From assembly GCA_965231865.1 (NCBI GenBank), contig CBDDOJ010000002.1, positions 868,001 through 932,000 on the forward strand: 64,000 bases of DNA, given 5' to 3'. Under the pieces are notes generated by a model that searched no databases, was not told the DNA's origin, and saw only the letters and a program-made list of their open reading frames with translations. Position 1 is the stretch's first letter. Every line of letters starts with the position of its first letter. This DNA is from WTGA01 sp965231865 (GTDB taxonomy: Bacteria > Pseudomonadota > Gammaproteobacteria > Arenicellales > Poriferihabitantaceae). Shown one piece after another: positions 34,645 to 44,976 of the stretch. A program made the translations under genes and the position numbers.

Positions 34645-35958
34645 ATGCAGGTTTCCGTAGAAGAGTCAGGAAAAATCGAGCGAAAACTGACGGTTTCCGT
34701 TCCATCGCAAAAGATTGATTCTGAAGTAATCAACCGCCTCAGGGATGTCGCCAAGAAGGCACGAATCCCCGGTTTTCGACCGGGGAAGGCCCCTCAACGG
34801 GTCATCAAGAAACGGTATGAGCCCCAGGTGACTCAGGAGGTACTGACGGATACCATCAACTCGAGCTACCAGGATGTATTGGACCAGGCCAATATCCTGC
34901 CTGCGGGATTGCTTTCAATCGATACAGTTCCATACGAAGCCGGCAAGGACCTTGAGTTTGTCCTCACCGTCGAACTGTTTCCGGAAATCCAGCATCTCAG
35001 CCTGGAAGGAAAAACCATTGAACAGCCGGTCGTCGAAGTTACCGATGAAGACCTGGCGAACCGGCTGGACGAAATCAGGAATTTGCGCCCCAATTATGTG
35101 GAAACGGAGGATAAATCCGAAACCGGAGACCGGGTGACCATTGACTTTGATGGACGGATCAGCAACGAAACCTTTCCAGGCGGAACCGGTGTGGATTACC
35201 CGTTCATTCTGGGAAATGAAGATTTGCTCCAAGACTTTGATCATGGGTTGCTGGGGGTCGTGAAAGGGGAGAAGAAAAGCATCGTATTCACCTTTCCCGA
35301 AAACTATGGTGCCAAAGAGGTGGCGGGCAAGGAGGTTGAATTTGACGTTACGGTCAAGAAGGTGGAAAAACGGGAAACGGTTGAGCTGGACGATGACTTT
35401 GCCCTGACCTTGGGGTTTTCCGAGGGAGGCATCAAAAGGTTGAGAGAAGAGATCAGGGCTGATATGGGCCGGGCATTGGATGAGAAGATGCGCAGGGTGA
35501 TGTTCCTTACAATCATGGATGCACTGTTGGCCAGCAACGAAATTGATATTCCGACCGTTCTGGTGGAAAAAGAGGTCGACCGGACAATAAAGCGGGTCAC
35601 CGAGATGTTGGAACAGCGGGTCCTGCCGGCAGACCCGGTCGACGCAAACACTTTTTATGAAGACGCCAGAAGAACGGTGGCCTATGGATTGATCTCACGG
35701 GAAATTGTTGGCAAGTATGAAATCAAGGCGGACTACGAACAGATAGAGGCCAGGGCCAGGACGTTGTTCGCAAATCATGAGGACCCGGACATGGCTGTCC
35801 GACGGCACCTGCTCGACCCGGAGAAGCTGGCACAAATTGAAAGTCTGGTCATTGAAGAACAAGTGATCAGCCGCATGTTGGAAACGGCGGATGTCAGCCA
35901 TCGAAAGATGGCATTTGGAGAATTTATGAAACCCCAGGAAGAGGAGCAGACGGCATGA
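34645..35958 (+). CDS. tig: Trigger factor
   Basis: A 437-residue ribosome-bound chaperone with peptidyl-prolyl isomerase activity. The ribosome-binding signature ARIPGFRPGKAP lies near residue 38, the FKBP-like domain from about 150 to 240 starts at GDRVTIDFDG, and the helical C-terminal domain follows. ATG 34645 is used; GAGGAG precedes it at proper distance. It is the first gene of tig-clpP-clpX-lon, the standard protein quality-control block. Confidence 0.97.
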   Translation: MQVSVEESGKIERKLTVSVPSQKIDSEVINRLRDVAKKARIPGFRPGKAPQRVIKKRYEPQVTQEVLTDTINSSYQDVLDQANILPAGLLSIDTVPYEAGKDLEFVLTVELFPEIQHLSLEGKTIEQPVVEVTDEDLANRLDEIRNLRPNYVETEDKSETGDRVTIDFDGRISNETFPGGTGVDYPFILGNEDLLQDFDHGLLGVVKGEKKSIVFTFPENYGAKEVAGKEVEFDVTVKKVEKRETVELDDDFALTLGFSEGGIKRLREEIRADMGRALDEKMRRVMFLTIMDALLASNEIDIPTVLVEKEVDRTIKRVTEMLEQRVLPADPVDANTFYEDARRTVAYGLISREIVGKYEIKADYEQIEARARTLFANHEDPDMAVRRHLLDPEKLAQIESLVIEEQVISRMLETADVSHRKMAFGEFMKPQEEEQTA

Positions 35959-36001
35959 ATTTGAACGATTCGGTCCACATCATTGAGCACAGAAAAGCAG
36001 A

Positions 36002-36631
36002 ATGAATACCAATACCCACCACAACGCCAGTCAGGAAACCAGAGATCTTGGCCTGGTTCCGATGGTCGTCGAGTCAACAGGGCGCGGAGAAAGGGCTTAC
36101 GATATCTATTCCCGGCTGTTGAAGGAACGCGTGGTCTTCATGGTCGGAGCGATTGATGACCACATGGCCAACCTGATTGTGGCCCAATTGTTGTTTCTTG
36201 AGTCCGAAAACCCGGAAAAAGACATCTCTTTGTATATTAACAGTCCAGGAGGGATCGTTTCGTCTGGACTGGGGATCTACGACACCATGCAGTTTATCCA
36301 TCCGGATATCAGTACCGTATGCATTGGACAAGCGGCCAGTATGGGTGCCGTGATACTCGCTGGGGGATGTAAGGGAAAACGGCATGCACTGCCTCATTCA
36401 AGGGTCATGATTCACCAGCCAATGGGTGGGTCGCAAGGTCAGGCCTCCGATATTGAGATTCACACCAAGGAAATCCTGGGGACAAGAGAAAAACTGAACC
36501 GGATTCTGTCGGAAAACACCGGGCAGTCCATGGACACCATCAAAACCGATACCGACCGGGATAATTTCATGAGTGCCGGGGAAGCTGAAGAATATGGTAT
36601 TATCGATTCCGTGTTGTTTACCAGGGCATGA
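36002..36631 (+). CDS. clpP: ATP-dependent Clp protease proteolytic subunit
   Basis: A 209-residue serine protease. The catalytic Ser is in GQAASMGA near residue 112, the His in VMIHQPMGG near 137 and the Asp in TDRDNFM near 186. The N-terminal VPMVVE-STGRGERAYDIYSRLL segment is typical, and the first dozen residues are a processed propeptide. It forms tetradecamers docked to ClpX, encoded 105 bases downstream. 43 bases separate it from tig. Confidence 0.97.
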   Translation: MNTNTHHNASQETRDLGLVPMVVESTGRGERAYDIYSRLLKERVVFMVGAIDDHMANLIVAQLLFLESENPEKDISLYINSPGGIVSSGLGIYDTMQFIHPDISTVCIGQAASMGAVILAGGCKGKRHALPHSRVMIHQPMGGSQGQASDIEIHTKEILGTREKLNRILSENTGQSMDTIKTDTDRDNFMSAGEAEEYGIIDSVLFTRA

Positions 36632-36736
36632 ACCGAATATGAAGTAATCGGCGTAACCAAATAGTTCTGGATATATCCGGCACTGTGGCTATAATCCGCA
36701 CTACACTCCATTGCCACCCTATGTTAACAGACCCCC

Positions 36737-38023
36737 ATGGCGAACAAGTCATCCAATAAAAGTGAGAAGCTGCTGTACTGCTCTTTCTGCGGAAAGAGCC
36801 AGCATGAAGTGCGAAAACTGATTGCCGGCCCCTCTGTTTTTATCTGCGATGAATGTGTTGACCTGTGTAATGAAATCATCCGCGAAGAATCTGTCAGTGA
36901 AATTGCGGCCCAGAAAAACACGACCCTGTACCCCAGTCCCCAGCAGATACACGGGATTCTCGATGATTATGTCATTGGCCAGCAGTCTGCAAAAAAGATG
37001 CTGTCCGTCGCGGTCTACAATCACTACAAGCGAATCGAGAACCAGGAATCCAGTTCCGAAGTCGAGATATCCAAAAGCAATATCCTGCTGATTGGACCCA
37101 CCGGTTCCGGCAAGACGTTGCTGGCTGAAACGCTGGCCAGGCAACTGAACGTCCCGTTTACCATTGCCGATGCCACCACCCTGACCGAAGCCGGGTATGT
37201 GGGAGAGGATGTTGAAAACATTATCCAGAAGCTGTTGCAGACCTGTGACTACGAAACCGAAAAAGCACAGAGCGGCATTGTCTATATTGATGAGATTGAC
37301 AAGGTTTCCCGCAAGGCGGAAAACCCGTCCATCACACGGGATGTTTCGGGCGAAGGGGTACAGCAGGCACTGTTGAAGTTGATTGAGGGAACCATCGCCT
37401 CCATTCCCCCCCAGGGTGGACGCAAACACCCCCAACAGGAGTTTATGCAGGTGGACACGGGGAATATCCTGTTTATCTGTGGTGGTGCATTTGCCGGCAT
37501 TGAAAAGGTCATTCAGGAAAGGACTGAAAAATCCGGCATTGGTTTTGGCGCCTATATCAAGGAGAAATCCGCAAACGACCGGTCCACGGAACTGCTTGAT
37601 CAACTGGAGCCCGAAGATTTGATTAAATACGGGCTGATTCCTGAATTCGTTGGCCGGCTCCCGGTGGTGGCCACCCTGGAGGAACTGGATGAAGAATCCC
37701 TGGTCAGGATTCTCGTTGAACCAAAGAATGCATTGACCAAGCAATACCAGACGCTGTTCAAGTATGAAGGGGTCGAACTGGAATTTCGCACGGAAGCCCT
37801 TCATGAGGTTGCGAAAAAAGCCATGGAGAGAAAATCCGGCGCCCGGGGCCTGCGTTCGATCATGGAAAACGCCTTGCTTGAGACCATGTACGAATTGCCT
37901 TCCATGAAGGGGATCAAGAAAGCCGTGGTGGATTCTTCCGTGATTACAGAAGGGGCCAGACCGCTGTACGTTTACGAAAAAGAACGGGTCACCAGGAAAA
38001 AAGCCGCCGCATCCTCCACCTGA
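36737..38023 (+). CDS. clpX: ATP-dependent Clp protease ATP-binding subunit ClpX
   Basis: A 428-residue AAA+ unfoldase. The zinc-binding domain has four Cys in LYCSFCGK and ICDECVDLC (residues 13-43), Walker A GPTGSGKT is near 120, Walker B VYIDEID near 183, and the ClpP-contacting IGF loop as SGIGFGA near 266. The C-terminal small domain completes it. It recognises substrates, including SsrA-tagged proteins made with SmpB encoded at 47 kb, and feeds them to ClpP. Confidence 0.98.
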   Translation: MANKSSNKSEKLLYCSFCGKSQHEVRKLIAGPSVFICDECVDLCNEIIREESVSEIAAQKNTTLYPSPQQIHGILDDYVIGQQSAKKMLSVAVYNHYKRIENQESSSEVEISKSNILLIGPTGSGKTLLAETLARQLNVPFTIADATTLTEAGYVGEDVENIIQKLLQTCDYETEKAQSGIVYIDEIDKVSRKAENPSITRDVSGEGVQQALLKLIEGTIASIPPQGGRKHPQQEFMQVDTGNILFICGGAFAGIEKVIQERTEKSGIGFGAYIKEKSANDRSTELLDQLEPEDLIKYGLIPEFVGRLPVVATLEELDEESLVRILVEPKNALTKQYQTLFKYEGVELEFRTEALHEVAKKAMERKSGARGLRSIMENALLETMYELPSMKGIKKAVVDSSVITEGARPLYVYEKERVTRKKAAASST

Positions 38024-38042
38024 CCCGGTACCCGGGTTTTTC
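38023..38042 (+). terminator. Intrinsic terminator after clpX
   Basis: ACCCGG and CCGGGT enclose a TAC loop and are followed by TTTTT. It begins at the stop codon of clpX. A further hairpin GGGCTGC/GCAGCCC follows at 38048-38077. Confidence 0.55.
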
Positions 38043-38201
38043 CCGTTGGGCTGCCCCGGGGTTTTGCAGCGCAGCCCCCTCGATCAAGCCACAGTGGTCG
38101 GGTCGGTACCGTGAATATCACTGTTTTATGCTATTCTCCTTGTAAATTCCGCAAATGACCTCAGTTCTTATCCGGTAAATACCCCAACAGTATGGATTTC
38201 G

Positions 38202-40640
38202 ATGACTAAACAACTGACTGCAGTGAACTTTGAATTGCCTGTTTTGCCATTACGGGACGTGGTGGTGTTTCCGCATATGGTAATTCCCCTGTTTGTAGGG
38301 AGAATCAAGTCGATACATGCCCTGGACATTGCCATGGAAAGCGGCAAGAACATCCTGCTTGTCGCTCAAAAAGACCCCACCGACGACAATCCCACGGTGG
38401 ATGAGATCTACCGGACGGGAATTGTCGCATCAATTCTGCAAATGCTGAAAATGCCCGACGGGACGGTGAAGGTGCTGGTGGAAGGGGAACAGCGGGCGAC
38501 CATCGTCCGGTACACCAGTGACCTGGACAATCCGGATGAGAGCTATATGTGCGAGGTCAACCTGATCGAGGATATCGGCCTGTTGTCGCGTGAATCCGAT
38601 GTCCTGCTGCGTTCAGTCACGGCGGAATTCGAGAAGTATGTAAAACTCAATTCCAGGATCCCACCTGAAATTCTTACCTCACTGAGTGGCATCGATGAAC
38701 TGGGACGGGTTGCGGATATCATTGCTGCACACCTCAATCTCAAAACCGAAGAAAAACAGCTCATCCTGGAGCTTTTCGACCCGGCGGAGCGCCTGGAGCA
38801 TATATTCGGCGTGATGGATTCGGAAATTGACCTGCTGCAGGTCGAGAAACGAATTCGGACCCGGGTGAAAAAACAGATGGAAAAAAGCCAGCGGGAGTAC
38901 TACCTGAATGAGCAGATAAAAGCGATTCAGAAAGAACTTGGAGACATGGAGGAAGGGGTCAGCGAACTGGATGAACTGGAAAGTAAAATCGCGAAATCAG
39001 GGATGTCCAAAGAAGCCAAGGAGAAGGCGGAGGGCGAGCTTAAAAAACTGAAGATGATGTCGCCCATGTCGGCAGAAGCCACGGTGGTCCGGAACTACAT
39101 TGACTGGCTGCTTTCATTGCCCTGGAAGGCCAGGAGCCGCATTTCCAGGGATTTGACGAAATCGCAAAAGGTGCTGGACGATGATCACTACGGATTGGAA
39201 AAGGTAAAGGACCGGATTCTCGAATATCTGGCGGTTCAAAAACGGGTGAGAAAACCCAAAGCCGCTATTTTGTGCCTGGTTGGTCCTCCAGGGGTGGGCA
39301 AGACCTCTCTGGGAGAGTCCATTGCCCGGGCAACCAACCGGAAATTCATTCGCATGTCCCTGGGCGGTGTACGGGATGAAGCAGAAATCCGGGGGCATCG
39401 CCGAACCTATATCGGTTCCATGCCGGGGAAAATCATCCAGAACCTGTCCAAGGTCAAGAAACGGAATCCGCTGTTCATGCTGGATGAAGTTGACAAGATG
39501 TCCATGGATTTTCGCGGAGACCCCTCGTCGGCACTGCTTGAGGTCCTGGACCCGGAACAGAACCACAAGTTTGGGGACCATTACCTTGAGGTCGATTACG
39601 ATTTATCCGATGTCATGTTTATTGCAACGGCCAACACCCTGAATATTCCAAGCCCCTTGCTCGACCGGATGGAGGTGATTCGTATATCGGGGTACACCGA
39701 CGAAGAAAAACTTGAAATCGCACAGCGTTACCTGTTGCCCAAGCAAAGAAAGAACAACGGGCTAAGAGAAGACGAAGTGAACATTACGGACAATGCGATC
39801 AAGGAGATTATCGCGTCCTATACCCGGGAAGCCGGCGTTCGAAACCTGGAACGGGAAATTGCAAAAATCTATCGAAAAAATGTAAAGGAATTATTGCTCA
39901 GCCAGAAAGACAAGCAAATTCTGATCACCCCCAAGAACATTGGAAAATTCCTGGGGGTAAAACGATTCCGGCGCAATGAGGCGGAGGAGGACAACAAGGT
40001 TGGACAGGTCACCGGGCTGGCGTGGACCGAATTCGGGGGTGAATTGCTGACCATAGAAGCGGTTGTCATGCCCGGAAAGGGGAAACATGTGTATACCGGA
40101 AAACTCGGAGATGTCATGCAGGAATCCATCACTGCGGCCATTAGTGTGGTCAGGAGCCGGAGCCGGCAGTGGGGAATCGACCAGGATTTTTATGAAAAAC
40201 AGGATGTGCATATTCATGTTCCCGAAGGAGCGACCCCCAAGGACGGGCCCAGTGCCGGAATTGGCATGTGCACCTCCATTGTTTCCGCATTAACGGGAAT
40301 ATCCGCCCTGTCCAGTGTCGCCATGACCGGTGAAATCACATTACGGGGTGAAGTGCTCCCCATTGGCGGGTTGAAGGAAAAGCTTCTGGCGGCCCACCGT
40401 GCGGGCATCAAAACCGTCATCATTCCCGGCGAGAATGCCCGGGAACTGGAGGAAATCCCGGAAAACATACGAAAGAAGCTGGATATCCGGCCGGTAAAAT
40501 GGATTGATGAAGTGATTGAACTGGCAACGGAAAGACCCCCGGAGGCGCGTTTTGAAGAGGAAATCAGCCCTTCTCCCACCGTGGATGAAATCAAGAATTC
40601 CAAGTCCCGGGACAAACAGTCCGAACTGACGGCGCATTGA
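38202..40640 (+). CDS. lon: ATP-dependent protease Lon
   Basis: An 812-residue AAA+ serine protease. The N-terminal substrate domain spans about 1-200 with a coiled-coil near 230-290, Walker A GPPGVGKT is near 362, Walker B FMLDEVDK near 425, and the protease domain has the catalytic Ser in KDGPSAGIGM near 683 and Lys in GLKEKLLAAHRAG near 727. It degrades damaged and regulatory proteins. It follows clpX with about 180 bases that contain hairpins and probably its own promoter. Confidence 0.98.
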   Translation: MTKQLTAVNFELPVLPLRDVVVFPHMVIPLFVGRIKSIHALDIAMESGKNILLVAQKDPTDDNPTVDEIYRTGIVASILQMLKMPDGTVKVLVEGEQRATIVRYTSDLDNPDESYMCEVNLIEDIGLLSRESDVLLRSVTAEFEKYVKLNSRIPPEILTSLSGIDELGRVADIIAAHLNLKTEEKQLILELFDPAERLEHIFGVMDSEIDLLQVEKRIRTRVKKQMEKSQREYYLNEQIKAIQKELGDMEEGVSELDELESKIAKSGMSKEAKEKAEGELKKLKMMSPMSAEATVVRNYIDWLLSLPWKARSRISRDLTKSQKVLDDDHYGLEKVKDRILEYLAVQKRVRKPKAAILCLVGPPGVGKTSLGESIARATNRKFIRMSLGGVRDEAEIRGHRRTYIGSMPGKIIQNLSKVKKRNPLFMLDEVDKMSMDFRGDPSSALLEVLDPEQNHKFGDHYLEVDYDLSDVMFIATANTLNIPSPLLDRMEVIRISGYTDEEKLEIAQRYLLPKQRKNNGLREDEVNITDNAIKEIIASYTREAGVRNLEREIAKIYRKNVKELLLSQKDKQILITPKNIGKFLGVKRFRRNEAEEDNKVGQVTGLAWTEFGGELLTIEAVVMPGKGKHVYTGKLGDVMQESITAAISVVRSRSRQWGIDQDFYEKQDVHIHVPEGATPKDGPSAGIGMCTSIVSALTGISALSSVAMTGEITLRGEVLPIGGLKEKLLAAHRAGIKTVIIPGENARELEEIPENIRKKLDIRPVKWIDEVIELATERPPEARFEEEISPSPTVDEIKNSKSRDKQSELTAH

Positions 40641-40767
40641 TGCCCGGGCCGGCGTTCCGGGGCATGGCCATTCATTCGGTTTGTCGGTATAAAGGTCTTT
40701 ATTTGTATTGCTTTTCAGACGGAAATTTTATTATTATTCGTCTTTGCAGGATTATTTCTGTTCAATG

Positions 40768-40793
40768 GTCTGGTAATTCGGTCTGGTAATTCG
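40768..40793 (+). repeat. Perfect 13-bp tandem duplication upstream of hupB
   Basis: GTCTGGTAATTCG occurs twice with no gap (40768-40780 and 40781-40793), about 110 bases before the hupB start. It may affect promoter spacing or a protein site; no function is evident. Confidence 0.8.
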
Positions 40794-40904
40794 CATGACG
40801 GATGATATTCTGGCCAGAGTTGAAAACAACAACACCTTGGGGCTGAAGTTTGGCTCTCTCAGAAAACCAAATTTTAAATATCCAATAACGAGGAAACCAA
40901 GATC

Positions 40905-41177
40905 ATGAATAAAGCTGAGTTGACTGATGTAGTTGCAGCGCGTGCAAATCTGACCAAAGCAGATGCGAGCAGTGCTGTAGATGCTGTTTTTCTTGCTATT
41001 GAGGGAGCGCTGGGACGCGGTGAATCGGTATCACTTATTGGGTTTGGAACTTTTTCCGTCTCAACCCGGGCGGCCAGAACAGGTCGCAATCCCCGGACGG
41101 GTGAAACCATACAGATCGCAGCTTCACGGGTGGCTAAATTCAAGGCTGGAAAGGGACTTAAAGATGCCATATACTAG
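40905..41177 (+). CDS. hupB: DNA-binding protein HU-beta
   Basis: A 90-residue nucleoid protein. MNKAELTDVVA opens the helical dimer core, and the beta-arm carries GRNPRTGETIQI with the intercalating Pro near residue 63, ending in KFKAGKGLKDAI. Exact normal length. It bends DNA and organises the nucleoid. It follows lon, as usual, and two tRNA genes come next on the same strand. Confidence 0.98.
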   Translation: MNKAELTDVVAARANLTKADASSAVDAVFLAIEGALGRGESVSLIGFGTFSVSTRAARTGRNPRTGETIQIAASRVAKFKAGKGLKDAIY

Positions 41178-41189
41178 CACCGCTTTTTC

Positions 41190-41265
41190 GGGCGCTTAGC
41201 TCAGCTGGGAGAGCATCGCCCTTACAAGGCGAGGGTCGCAGGTTCGATCCCTGCAGCGCCCACCA
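41190..41265 (+). tRNA. tRNA-Val(UAC)
   Basis: A 76-base cloverleaf with encoded CCA: acceptor GGGCGCT/AGCGCCC, anticodon stem TCGCC/GGCGA and loop CTTACAA (anticodon TAC). It begins 12 bases after hupB and may be processed from the same transcript. Confidence 0.97.
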
Positions 41266-41272
41266 TTCAGCA

Positions 41273-41350
41273 GGAGCGGTAGTTCAGTTTGGTTAGAATA
41301 CCGGCCTGTCACGCCGGGGGTCGCGGGTTCGAGTCCCGTCCGCTCCGCCA
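41273..41350 (+). tRNA. tRNA-Asp(GUC)
   Basis: A 78-base cloverleaf with encoded CCA: acceptor GGAGCGG/CCGCTCC, anticodon stem CCGGC/GCCGG and loop CTGTCAC (anticodon GTC). The D loop is one base longer than in E. coli. It lies 7 bases after tRNA-Val. Confidence 0.97.
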
Positions 41351-41746
41351 CTTTAACCGCTACCGGGGTATTTTTTACCCGGGGAGCCATCCGTCAGCAG
41401 GTGAAAAACGGATGGCAACTGTGCAGCAGGCGGTTAAGGTGACTGCTGGAATAATGGGGGAGGTGTGTCTGGTTTGCCGGGAGATTCCGGCATGGGTTGC
41501 AAGGAGTCTCCACATGTGTCGCTCCATCGTTTGGGTGCCGGGACCGGACCGCCGGGACATGCGGGGTATTTGCCCGGCATTCCTTTTTTTATCCCGGCAA
41601 TGATTGCCATTCGGCGTGGTCAGAATCCGGCGGGAAGCAACCGTTGAAGAATTCGGGATGAGCCGGGAAACCGGATGGCATCGCCGGGTTGCCCATCGGA
41701 TCGCCTGGACTGATAACCACCAACCAATATTTTTTAGGGCTTCCAT
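41351..41746 (+). other. Region between tRNA-Asp and ppiD, no gene recognised
   Basis: Nearly 400 bases. A strong hairpin CCATCCGT/ACGGATGG at 41387-41415 follows the tRNA genes and could protect or end their transcript, though no T run follows. Open frames here run into the tRNA genes or lack ribosome sites. Confidence 0.4.
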
Positions 41747-43669
41747 ATGCTAACCGCGATACGTGAACGTGCTACCGGCTGGATCGCGTGGGTGATTGTC
41801 ACACTGATCGCCATCCCATTCGCCCTTTGGGGGATCAACTCTTACTTTGAAGGCGGGAGTGAAGTCCCTGTGGCCCTTGTTGACGGGGAAGAAATTTCGA
41901 CCTATGCGTACCAGGAGGAATTGGCATCCCGAAGGCAGATGCTGGCAAACCAGATGGGGGAGAATTTCGATCCGGCACTGCTGGACAGCCTGGGAATCAA
42001 GCAAGCTATTGTCGATGGCCTGGTGGATGAGCTGATATTACGCCAATACACCCAGGACATGAACTACAGGATTTCTGATGACCAGTTGATGGCATTGATA
42101 CAAAGTGTTCCGGTATTTCAGGAAGAAGGATTGTTTGACCAGGATCGCTATCTGGGTGTGCTGGCTGCAAACCGGTTGACTCCCCAGGAATTTGAACTGT
42201 CCCAACGGGCAGGCGGGGGGATCAGCCAGTTGCGGAATGGATTAAACGACAGTGCATTTTTCACCCGGGCAGAGAGAGACCGGATTCTGGCATTGTGGGG
42301 TCAGACCCGTGAAGTGAGCTATGCCACCCTCGACACGGGCAGATTTGTCGAGGATTTCACCATTGGTGACGACGAGATTGAAGCCTACTACCAGGCCAAT
42401 ATCGAGGTTTTCCAGAATGAAGCGAGCATCAGGGTTGACTACATTGAACTGAGTATTGATGTCCTTTCCGAATCCGTTCAGCCAGAGGACGCTGAAATTG
42501 CGGCCCATTACGAAGAGACCAGGGGAAGGTATCGTCAACCGGAAACCCGCCAGGCAAGCCACATCCTGATTTCAGTGGCGGAGTCATCGGATGAGGTGCA
42601 GCGTCAGGAGAAACTTGAAAAGGCCCGGGAAATATCGAAACGGGCCCGAAGCGGGGAGGATTTTGGCGAGTTGGCCCTGCAGTATTCCGATGATCCGGGC
42701 TCCAGCATTAACGGTGGTGACCTGGGAGTGATTGCAAAAGGTCAAATGGTGAAGCAGTTCGAGGATGCCGTGTTTACCATGTCACAGGGCGAGATCAGCC
42801 CGCCAATTGAAAGCCAGTATGGATTTCATATTATTTACCTGACCAGGGTGGATGAAGAACATCAGCAGCCGCTGGATGAGGTCCGTGCACAGGTGGAAAC
42901 GGATTTGAGCAAGGTACAGGCAGAAAACATATTCGCGGACCTGGCGGAATCCTTCAAAAACCTGGTATTTGAAGCGCCGGAAGATATACAGGTATCCGCG
43001 AATGAACTGGATATTCCGGTCAATACCAGTGATTGGTTTACGGCCCAGTCCGGTGAAGGGATTGCTGAAAACAGGAGTGTGCGGCAGGCCGCTTTTTCGG
43101 AAGATGTCCTCAACGACAATCTGGTCAGCCAGGCCATTGAAATCGGTTTCGACAAATTGATTGCAGTACAGAAAGTGGATTATCGGGAAGCCCACCCCCG
43201 GCCCTTGGAGTCCGTTCGGCAGGAGATCGTTTCGCTGTTGGAAATCGAAAAATCCCGGGCAAGGGTATTGCAAACGGGATCAGACCTGCTCAGCGAACTG
43301 GAGTCCCGCAGTCAAAACATGGAGAGCTGGACCCGTTTTATTCTGAATCAAGGGCTTGAAATTGAATCTCTTCCTGCAATGCGACAGGAAATACCCGCCG
43401 AATTGCAGGCACTCGGCGACACGGTTTTTGCCCTGGGCGCCCCCTCCCAGGGCAGCATAAAGTTTGGCGGACTGGCCCTGGAGAGCGGGGATTATGTCCT
43501 GTATTCCCTGGAAGAAGTCGCCCTGGGAGAGATCGACCTGATTGAAGAATCGGACCGGGGTCTGGTGGAACAGCAACTCCTTTCGAGAGAGGGTCCAGGG
43601 TATTTTGACCAATTCAGCCAGTCTCTCAGGGAATTTGCCGATGTGGTGATATACGATGAACAGCTCTAG
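41747..43669 (+). CDS. ppiD: Peptidyl-prolyl isomerase D (periplasmic folding chaperone)
   Basis: A 640-residue inner-membrane-anchored periplasmic protein. An N-terminal anchor at residues 12-34 (IAWVIVTLIAIPFALWGI) is followed by a SurA-like N-terminal domain, a parvulin domain from about 265 to 360 (ASHILISV, GGDLGVIAKGQMV, YGFHIIYL), and a long C-terminal domain. It assists folding of exported proteins near the Sec translocon. Its place after hupB is the standard one. Confidence 0.95.
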   Translation: MLTAIRERATGWIAWVIVTLIAIPFALWGINSYFEGGSEVPVALVDGEEISTYAYQEELASRRQMLANQMGENFDPALLDSLGIKQAIVDGLVDELILRQYTQDMNYRISDDQLMALIQSVPVFQEEGLFDQDRYLGVLAANRLTPQEFELSQRAGGGISQLRNGLNDSAFFTRAERDRILALWGQTREVSYATLDTGRFVEDFTIGDDEIEAYYQANIEVFQNEASIRVDYIELSIDVLSESVQPEDAEIAAHYEETRGRYRQPETRQASHILISVAESSDEVQRQEKLEKAREISKRARSGEDFGELALQYSDDPGSSINGGDLGVIAKGQMVKQFEDAVFTMSQGEISPPIESQYGFHIIYLTRVDEEHQQPLDEVRAQVETDLSKVQAENIFADLAESFKNLVFEAPEDIQVSANELDIPVNTSDWFTAQSGEGIAENRSVRQAAFSEDVLNDNLVSQAIEIGFDKLIAVQKVDYREAHPRPLESVRQEIVSLLEIEKSRARVLQTGSDLLSELESRSQNMESWTRFILNQGLEIESLPAMRQEIPAELQALGDTVFALGAPSQGSIKFGGLALESGDYVLYSLEEVALGEIDLIEESDRGLVEQQLLSREGPGYFDQFSQSLREFADVVIYDEQL

Positions 43670-43832
43670 CCCAATTTGACCGCGTTCAGTGGAAAGACCC
43701 TGTTTTGAGTGCAAGCGGTCGGTGCAAATCGCATGGACTTCTCGAAGCCGCCCAGTGTCAGCCTGTCGGTTCGAACATAAAAGGTACAACCATGGTTTAC
43801 TATGGTCCAGGTGTTGGCCCCGCGGCCTAAAT

Positions 43833-43860
43833 AAAAAAGCACTGCTGTGAGCGCTTTTTT
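43833..43860. terminator. Bidirectional intrinsic terminator between ppiD and pyrC
   Basis: AAAAAAGC and GCTTTTTT form an 8-bp stem around a 12-base loop. Because the stem is A/T-rich at its base, both strands carry a T run, which fits the convergent genes on either side. Confidence 0.55.
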
Positions 43861-43932
43861 AACCCACCTGAAAATACGGTATCATTAACGGTATCACAGG
43901 GAGACCGAACGCTGGCAACTTTCACCAGGCGG

Positions 43933-44976
43933 TTACTCGATTCCAGCGAAGGTCCAGGAAAGGGACTCTCCTGCCATCAGTGGCACCAGGTCCAGGTCCC
44001 CGTGTTCCATGCTTGGCGGGATTTCCTGCGGTTTCTTTTCCAGCACGGCTTTTTGTGAATTTCTCCCGACCCCGTAAAAATCCGCACCAAAATGGCTGGC
44101 AAAATCTTCCAGCCTGTCCAGGCATTCCATGCCCTCAAAGATTTCAGCATAAAACTCGATAGCGGTACAGGCCGAAAAGATGCCTGCGCAGCCACAGGCA
44201 CTCTCCTTCTCGTCCCGCAAATGTGGGGCACTGTCTGTTCCCAGAAAAAATGAAGGGTTCCCGCTGACGGCTGCCTGCAGAACACAAAGGCGGTGGGGTT
44301 CTTTTTTTAAAATGGGCAAACAGTACAAATGGGGTCGAATCCCCCCCTTGAATATCTCGTTGCGGCTATACAGGAGATGCTGGGGAGTGATGGTTGCTGC
44401 GACATTGCTGTTGGAATCCTGGACGAAATCAACCCCCTCCTTGGTCGTGATGTGTTCCAGCACCAGTTTCAGTTCCGGGATTTCCCGATGAATGGGAGCC
44501 AGCACCTGTTCGATAAACAAGGCTTCACGATCGAAGATGTCGACATGGGGGTCGGTCACTTCCCCATGCACCTGCAATACCACCCCGTTTTCTGCCATGC
44601 ACTCCAGGAGTCCCATCATATTACTGGCTCGGGTTACCCCTGTTGATGAATTCGTGGTGGCGCCTGCCGGGTACAGTTTAAACCCCAGGACATGTTCACA
44701 CCGGGCAACGGCTCGTACCTCGCCTTCATCCGTATCATCGGTCAGAAAGAGGCTCATCTTTGGGTCGAATCCGGGGTCATCCGGTACGGATTCAAGGATG
44801 GCTTTCCGGTACGCCAGCGCCTGCTCCACGGTTCGAACCGGGGGAACCAGATTTGGCATAATCAGGGCCCGTCCGAATTGCCTGGCTGTCAAGGGTGCCA
44901 CCGCCTTTAGCAGGTTGCCGTCCCGCACATGCACATGCCAGTCATCGGGACGGGTGATCGTCAGTGTTGCGGACAT
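43933..44976 (-). CDS. pyrC: Dihydroorotase
   Basis: A 347-residue zinc amidohydrolase of the type II (E. coli) class, third step of pyrimidine synthesis, closing carbamoyl aspartate to dihydroorotate. The metal motif WHVHVRDG lies at residues 13-20, the carboxylated Lys in GFKLYPAG near 98, His ligands in VHGEV and EHITT near 135-175, and the catalytic Asp in GTDSAPH near 248. Normal length. It is monocistronic and convergent with ppiD. Confidence 0.97.
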   Translation of the reverse strand: MSATLTITRPDDWHVHVRDGNLLKAVAPLTARQFGRALIMPNLVPPVRTVEQALAYRKAILESVPDDPGFDPKMSLFLTDDTDEGEVRAVARCEHVLGFKLYPAGATTNSSTGVTRASNMMGLLECMAENGVVLQVHGEVTDPHVDIFDREALFIEQVLAPIHREIPELKLVLEHITTKEGVDFVQDSNSNVAATITPQHLLYSRNEIFKGGIRPHLYCLPILKKEPHRLCVLQAAVSGNPSFFLGTDSAPHLRDEKESACGCAGIFSACTAIEFYAEIFEGMECLDRLEDFASHFGADFYGVGRNSQKAVLEKKPQEIPPSMEHGDLDLVPLMAGESLSWTFAGIE